From: Deltaproteobacteria bacterium GWB2_55_19
GTDB lineage: Bacteria; Desulfobacterota; GWC2-55-46
Length of the DNA stretch: 64,000 nt
NCBI GenBank assembly: GCA_001797465.1
Contig: MGPQ01000005.1
Coordinates: 1-64,000, forward strand
Direction: 5' to 3'
In this document: in pieces, positions 60,980 to 64,000 of the stretch
Numbering within the stretch: the first letter of the stretch is position 1
Layout: every line of letters begins with the position of its first letter
Notes under the pieces: model-generated
Told to the model about the DNA's origin: nothing
The model's database searches: none
Seen by the model: the letters and a program-made list of their open reading frames with translations, nothing else
Program-made: the position numbers and the translations under genes

Positions 60980-60989
60980 AATACATATA
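60968..60989. promoter_or_regulatory. Perfect 22-base inverted repeat over -10 and start codon
   Basis: TATATGTATT and AATACATATA flank AA. The repeat covers the -10 element and runs to the first base of the start codon, so a bound dimer would silence the gene, and the transcript must have almost no leader. Confidence 0.7.
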
Positions 60990-61324
60990 TGAAGAGAGAA
61001 ACACCCGAGCAGGTATTTGAATGGTTCAAGAATGAAGTACAGAAACTCTGGCCGGTTGCGAAAGGTTCTTTTGGGCTCAGAAAGAACACCTGCGTACGTT
61101 CAGATTGCAAAGCCTGCAAAAAAGGTAAGGGACATCCGGTTTATACGCTTCATATCGGTGTGAAAGACAGGAAAACCTCTATTTATATACCCGAGGAGTT
61201 GGCAGGGACTGTGGAAAAGGCTGTCAGCAACGGCAGGGAACTCGAAAAGCTCGCGGTACTCGCCGGCGAACGGTATGTAAAGGCTTTAAAAAGGGAAAGA
61301 GAACGGGAGCGTAAGAAAAAGTGA
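60989..61324 (+). CDS. DUF6788-like cysteine-containing protein
   Basis: This 111-residue protein has a zinc-type pattern CVRSDCKACKKGKGHP (about 36-51) followed by VYTLHIGVKDRKTSIYIPEE. This is like the short DUF6788 proteins found near transposases and mobile DNA, where no function is established. It ends with a long basic helix (RERERERKKK). A sigma-70 promoter overlaps a 22-base inverted repeat, and the start ATG is at its edge, so the message is nearly leaderless. It is the first gene before the Cas4-like pair. Confidence 0.75.
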   Translation: MKRETPEQVFEWFKNEVQKLWPVAKGSFGLRKNTCVRSDCKACKKGKGHPVYTLHIGVKDRKTSIYIPEELAGTVEKAVSNGRELEKLAVLAGERYVKALKRERERERKKK

Positions 61325-61335
61325 AGGGAGGGGCG

Positions 61336-61596
61336 ATGGATAAGACCGATCTCAAAATCAGCGCTACGGACTTGAAACAATGGTCTTTTTGCCCTCGCCA
61401 GTGGTTTTACTATAAGGTAACCGGACAAAAACCGAAGTTCAACAAGGCTATCAAAGGGGGCCTTGCACACCACCGGCTAAAAGGAGAGGCGGTGGACTCG
61501 GTTGTCAGGGCCCAAAATAACCTTGTTTTCATGTTCAAGACAGGGGGTGTTATATGCTTGTTATTGTTTTCGTTATACTGGCTTTTTTTACGATAA
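61336..61596 (+). CDS. Cas4-like nuclease, N-terminal half with membrane helix
   Basis: This 86-residue protein has the first cysteine of a Cas4/RecB-type Fe-S nuclease: SATDLKQWSFCPRQWFYYK (Cys19), then GGLAHHRLKG (His45) of the first nuclease motif. The C terminus is a membrane helix (GGVICLLLFSLYWLFLR). The catalytic Asp and ExK are absent but appear in the next frame, which overlaps it by 43 bases in a different phase. GGGAGGGGCG precedes the ATG. It and the next gene may form a split enzyme, or an ancestral gene broke. Confidence 0.7.
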   Translation: MDKTDLKISATDLKQWSFCPRQWFYYKVTGQKPKFNKAIKGGLAHHRLKGEAVDSVVRAQNNLVFMFKTGGVICLLLFSLYWLFLR

Positions 61597-62030
61597 TACT
61601 GGTCTCCTGGATTGTCCTTCTGAAAAGGCGTTCGGAAGCCGGCATAGGCGGCTGGGTGAAGGATTCGGACCTCAAAGGCGGAGGGAGGAAATATGTTGAC
61701 CAGGCTACCGGAATAGTAGCCAAGCCTGATATAGTTCTAAAGGGCAAGGTCATCGAGGTTAAGAGTTACGCCGTGAAGAATAGACCATTTAGTGGAGATA
61801 TTCTTCAAACCACTGCCGAGATGAACGCCGTTGGAGTGGGTAAGGCCGAAATCCATTATCTAAACAGGAAATTCCGAGTGGAGAACACCCTACATCTGAG
61901 AGGCGTTCTTATGCGCGTTTTTCATACGATGAAAGAGCATCTTGACCATAATACAGCGCCGCATGGGACTCCTACTAAGGGGAGATGCCGGGTTTGTGAA
62001 TTTAACGACATATGCCAGGAACGGTGCTGA
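61554..62030 (+). CDS. Cas4-like nuclease, membrane-anchored core
   Basis: This 158-residue protein has an N-terminal membrane helix (VIVFVILAFFTIILVSWIVLL, residues 3-23). The nuclease core follows, with Asp59 (GIVAKPDIVL) and Glu68-x-Lys70 (VIEVKSY). The C-terminal iron-sulphur ligands are CRVCEFNDICQERC (145, 148, 154, 158). Cas4-type enzymes are exonucleases that hold a 4Fe-4S cluster with one N-terminal and three C-terminal cysteines. The N-terminal one is in the previous gene. No CRISPR array or cas1/2 is near, so a DNA-transfer or repair role in the element is likelier. Confidence 0.75.
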   Translation: MLVIVFVILAFFTIILVSWIVLLKRRSEAGIGGWVKDSDLKGGGRKYVDQATGIVAKPDIVLKGKVIEVKSYAVKNRPFSGDILQTTAEMNAVGVGKAEIHYLNRKFRVENTLHLRGVLMRVFHTMKEHLDHNTAPHGTPTKGRCRVCEFNDICQERC

Positions 62031-62156
62031 AATTCGAGTGAACTGCAAAAAGCAACTCAACAATTTTTACTCATAATGGCCTGGCAACGATCATTTTACC
62101 CATCTTGACAGCCCTAGAGGCCAAGAGTAGAATGGTGTCAAAAGGAGCGTAACCTT

Positions 62157-62339
62157 ATGGATATTTTAATTATATGGGGTGTTGGGATCGCATTTCTAAT
62201 TATTATCGCCATTGTAAATAAAATAAAAAAGGCTAAAGGGATTGAAAAAGTGGCAGTCGAGTCTCATCACTATCCGCTTGATATTGGAAAGGAAATGGAC
62301 TTCCCTAACACAGGTGGTTACCGAAAAAACAAATTTTAA
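62157..62339 (+). CDS. 60-residue single-span membrane protein
   Basis: A small frame starts MDILIIWGVGIAFLIIIAIV, a membrane helix, followed by a basic stretch (NKIKKAKG) and a polar tail ending GGYRKNKF. AAAGGAG precedes the ATG. The positive side suggests its C terminus faces the cytosol. It is convergent with the TraG-like gene, overlapping it by four bases at the stop codons. The family is unknown; small membrane proteins of conjugative elements often join the transfer apparatus. Confidence 0.6.
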   Translation: MDILIIWGVGIAFLIIIAIVNKIKKAKGIEKVAVESHHYPLDIGKEMDFPNTGGYRKNKF

Positions 62340-64000
62340 TCGGGTTTCTTTCTTAGTTCCTCCAAATCCATCTGACGTATATTCTCGCCTACCTTGTCGA
62401 GCACATGTTTAGCTGTGCCTACCGGGGCATCTGCTCCATAGTCTATTGATTTTGCTTCTCTGGATTGGTCATAGAGATTTTGCGTAAAATCACCTATCTT
62501 GCCTGCCACATATTTTTCTGTAGTATTTCTATCGAACCCTTTTTCTTTGGCCTCTGATACCGATTGACGGATGAGTTTATCGTACTCTGAAGTAAGTAAA
62601 TTAACATTTTCTTCTTCTGCTGATCTTCTACCTATTATCCCATCTACACTTCCAGATATCCCTCCGCCGTTTCCAAGTATACTTAAACCAACTCCTCCGT
62701 GTAAGTTGCCACTTGCACTACCATCTGAATATCCCATACTCTTCCCTTTTCGACTCAACCATTTTCCCATATCCTCCCCGAGGTCCTTGGCGGTCTCGGC
62801 AATATTGGCGTTGCGTTTATACTTGTTAAGCGTGGGATCAGATACGAAACTCGCTATCGCTGGATCCCTTGCCAGCGCCATTTGCATTGCGGAGCCAAGA
62901 TTAACCCCGTGATCCGAGATACCCTTGTCCACGTCCTTATGGATTGCTTCCCTCCCGGAAGTCCTATTGCTCAAATCCTTCCAATCCGTCTCCGCCCCAT
63001 GCTTCGCGTGGAATGTAGCGCTCTTGCCGTCTAAGCCTGTTTCCGCCTTAAAGGCTATAGCCTCACTGCCTTTCAGCCCTTTGGCTATCTCTTCCAGCCC
63101 TTCAGCGGCTGCGCCATGCCCGTTGGCCCTGAGATCCCTGGCTTTCTCCAGAGCCTCAGAAGCGGTAAGAGTGCCTTCCCTTGTAACCTTGCCACCGCCA
63201 ATAGAGACCGAGCCGTTTGAGTCCAGTAATTCGGCCCCGGTAAAGCTCAACGCGCCGGTCTCAGAGTTTACGCCGATACCCTGTTTTTTAACTATCATAC
63301 CGGATTTTACAGGACCGCCATCGGGATTATCGGCCCCGAGAGCCTTATTGAGGGCGCGACTTGACTCCGGCGTTATCGTGCCTCCGTTTTCAAACTGTGC
63401 AAGCTTCGATATCGCCGCTGAAGCTCCTTCTGACTCATAAGTCTCAGGGAAAAGAGCCGCCGCTTTAGTGGACATTTGCTGTAATTTTCCGATATCTTCA
63501 GCGCCCTGAGTGGAGCCTTTCATCCTGGCCAGCTCGATACCTGCGGCAGTTTTCTGATCTCTAAACTTTTTAGACATTTCTTCTTTGGAAAGCTCATTGC
63601 CGTTGCCATCCTTGGCAAAAGAATCATAAAGACCCATCGTCTCCGAATCGTCCTTGAAATGTTCAGCAAAATCCTCCTTTGAAGAAGAACCTTTGAGAAA
63701 ACTATTGAAATTACCAAGAGCGACAGAACTTACACCGTATTTATTAGCCATAAAATCTCTGACCGCCCCGCTGTTGAAATACTCCCCTAACTTCGCCCCC
63801 TTTTCTGCTCCCCCGTGTATGCCGATAGCCGCTGCTGAAACCTCTGCCGGCAGGCCTGTGGCATCCGAAAGACTCTTAACTGCGCGCAGCGTGCCTTCAC
63901 CTTTTTCTATGTTATCAAACAGTCCTATTTTCGCCCCCTCTTCAGCAGCTGAACGTATATTTCCATCACCCCAGTGTTTAATTTCCCCAAGGCCCTGGAG
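62336..64000 (-). CDS. TraG-like conjugation protein, C-terminal part (cut by the window edge)
   Basis: The frame is open to the right edge (554 residues visible), so the true start is outside. The visible part is Gly-, Ala- and Ser-rich with helical, amphipathic repeats. Blocks include LGEIKHWGDGNIRSAAEEGA near the edge and LHGGVGLSILGNGGGISGSV near the end. This resembles the C-terminal part of F-type TraG, which stabilises mating pairs and excludes superinfection. The ATG at 63751 is internal. No membrane helix is visible in this part; TraG's are N-terminal. Confidence 0.65.
   Translation of the reverse strand, partial: LQGLGEIKHWGDGNIRSAAEEGAKIGLFDNIEKGEGTLRAVKSLSDATGLPAEVSAAAIGIHGGAEKGAKLGEYFNSGAVRDFMANKYGVSSVALGNFNSFLKGSSSKEDFAEHFKDDSETMGLYDSFAKDGNGNELSKEEMSKKFRDQKTAAGIELARMKGSTQGAEDIGKLQQMSTKAAALFPETYESEGASAAISKLAQFENGGTITPESSRALNKALGADNPDGGPVKSGMIVKKQGIGVNSETGALSFTGAELLDSNGSVSIGGGKVTREGTLTASEALEKARDLRANGHGAAAEGLEEIAKGLKGSEAIAFKAETGLDGKSATFHAKHGAETDWKDLSNRTSGREAIHKDVDKGISDHGVNLGSAMQMALARDPAIASFVSDPTLNKYKRNANIAETAKDLGEDMGKWLSRKGKSMGYSDGSASGNLHGGVGLSILGNGGGISGSVDGIIGRRSAEEENVNLLTSEYDKLIRQSVSEAKEKGFDRNTTEKYVAGKIGDFTQNLYDQSREAKSIDYGADAPVGTAKHVLDKVGENIRQMDLEELRKKPD

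Larger units (their letters stand above)
46182..64000. mobile_element. Integrated conjugative-type element, left part (right end outside the window)
   Basis: Everything right of the tRNA differs from the host part: lower GC, many unknown genes, a tyrosine recombinase abutting the tRNA, an excisionase-like gene, ParB-like and ParM-like partition genes, ImmA/XRE control and a TraG-like gene at the right edge. No copy of the tRNA 3' end was seen further right, so the attachment repeat must lie beyond 64,000. Confidence 0.8.

Noticed and set aside
61336-62030. CRISPR-Cas adaptation module, suggested by Cas4-like proteins
   Set aside because: No repeat-spacer array and no cas1, cas2 or effector gene is present in the window.

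Overview
The window is bacterial chromosome carrying the left part of a large integrated element. Positions 1-46,105 are GC-rich, densely packed host DNA. They carry a split pyruvate carboxylase, an 'Aquifex-type' aconitase, a two-gene group-3-like NiFe hydrogenase, selenocysteine machinery (selB plus a selD that itself reads an in-frame UGA), two bacteriohemerythrins, several ferritin-like proteins, a Cache-HAMP-PAS sensor kinase with a sigma-54 activator, and a PEP-CTERM protein. This mix fits an anaerobic or microaerophilic deltaproteobacterium-like lineage (Desulfobacterota, Nitrospirota or a relative). The lineage is inferred from gene content only; no rRNA is present.

Layout of the host part. 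1-2.3 kb holds a tandem pair of unknown paralogues and prmC. 3-6.6 kb holds a two-component system. 6.6-7.3 kb is a gap with two possible very small genes. 7.3-9.8 kb holds an NlpC/P60 peptidase and a DMT transporter. 10.1-16.1 kb, on the minus strand, is an O2/metal/redox region: two bacteriohemerythrins, a PDZ-CpxP-like protein, a geranylgeranyl-reductase-type flavoprotein, a ferritin-like protein, a small zinc-ribbon protein, MidA, a rubredoxin-like protein and a bacterioferritin-like protein. 16.3-22.6 kb holds aconitase, a di-haem peroxidase, a phosphoglycolate phosphatase-like HAD protein, a Memo-like protein and gltX. 22.7-26.1 kb is pycAB. 26.3-28.1 kb holds an AEC transporter and a polysaccharide deacetylase. 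28.2-32.5 kb is a selB-ydcF-selD-osmC operon, divergent from the hydrogenase genes at 32.6-34.7 kb. Then come a GAF-GGDEF protein, Hsp20, a PEP-CTERM protein, a DUF488 protein, two nucleotide-sugar genes and the riboflavin operon (nrdR-ribD-ribE-ribBA-ribH-nusB), followed by HU.

From the tRNA-Ala(GGC) at 46,106-46,181 rightwards the sequence changes. It is more AT-rich and carries a tyrosine recombinase abutting the tRNA 3' end, an excisionase-like protein, a ParB-like protein, a sigma-region-2-only protein and a miniature NusA-like protein. Further right are an XRE/ImmA pair, a compact ubiquitin-like conjugation operon, a NYN nuclease, an actin-like ParM with a probable partner, a two-piece Cas4-like membrane nuclease and the C-terminal part of a large protein resembling conjugative TraG. 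I read this as the left end of an integrative conjugative element; its right end lies outside the window.

The most interesting part is the cargo module at 53.06-56.94 kb. Reading leftwards on the minus strand, it encodes an XRE repressor, an ImmA/IrrE protease, a 57-residue protein, a ubiquitin-like/E2 fusion, a JAB/E1 fusion and a DUF6527 zinc protein. An AT-rich TAAACATT repeat lies at the XRE promoter and upstream of the ubiquitin-like operon, so the repressor/protease pair may switch the conjugation system. A second unusual feature is the divergent pair of reduced transcription factors (sigma region 2 only; S1-KH1-KH2 NusA core) near 50-51.4 kb.
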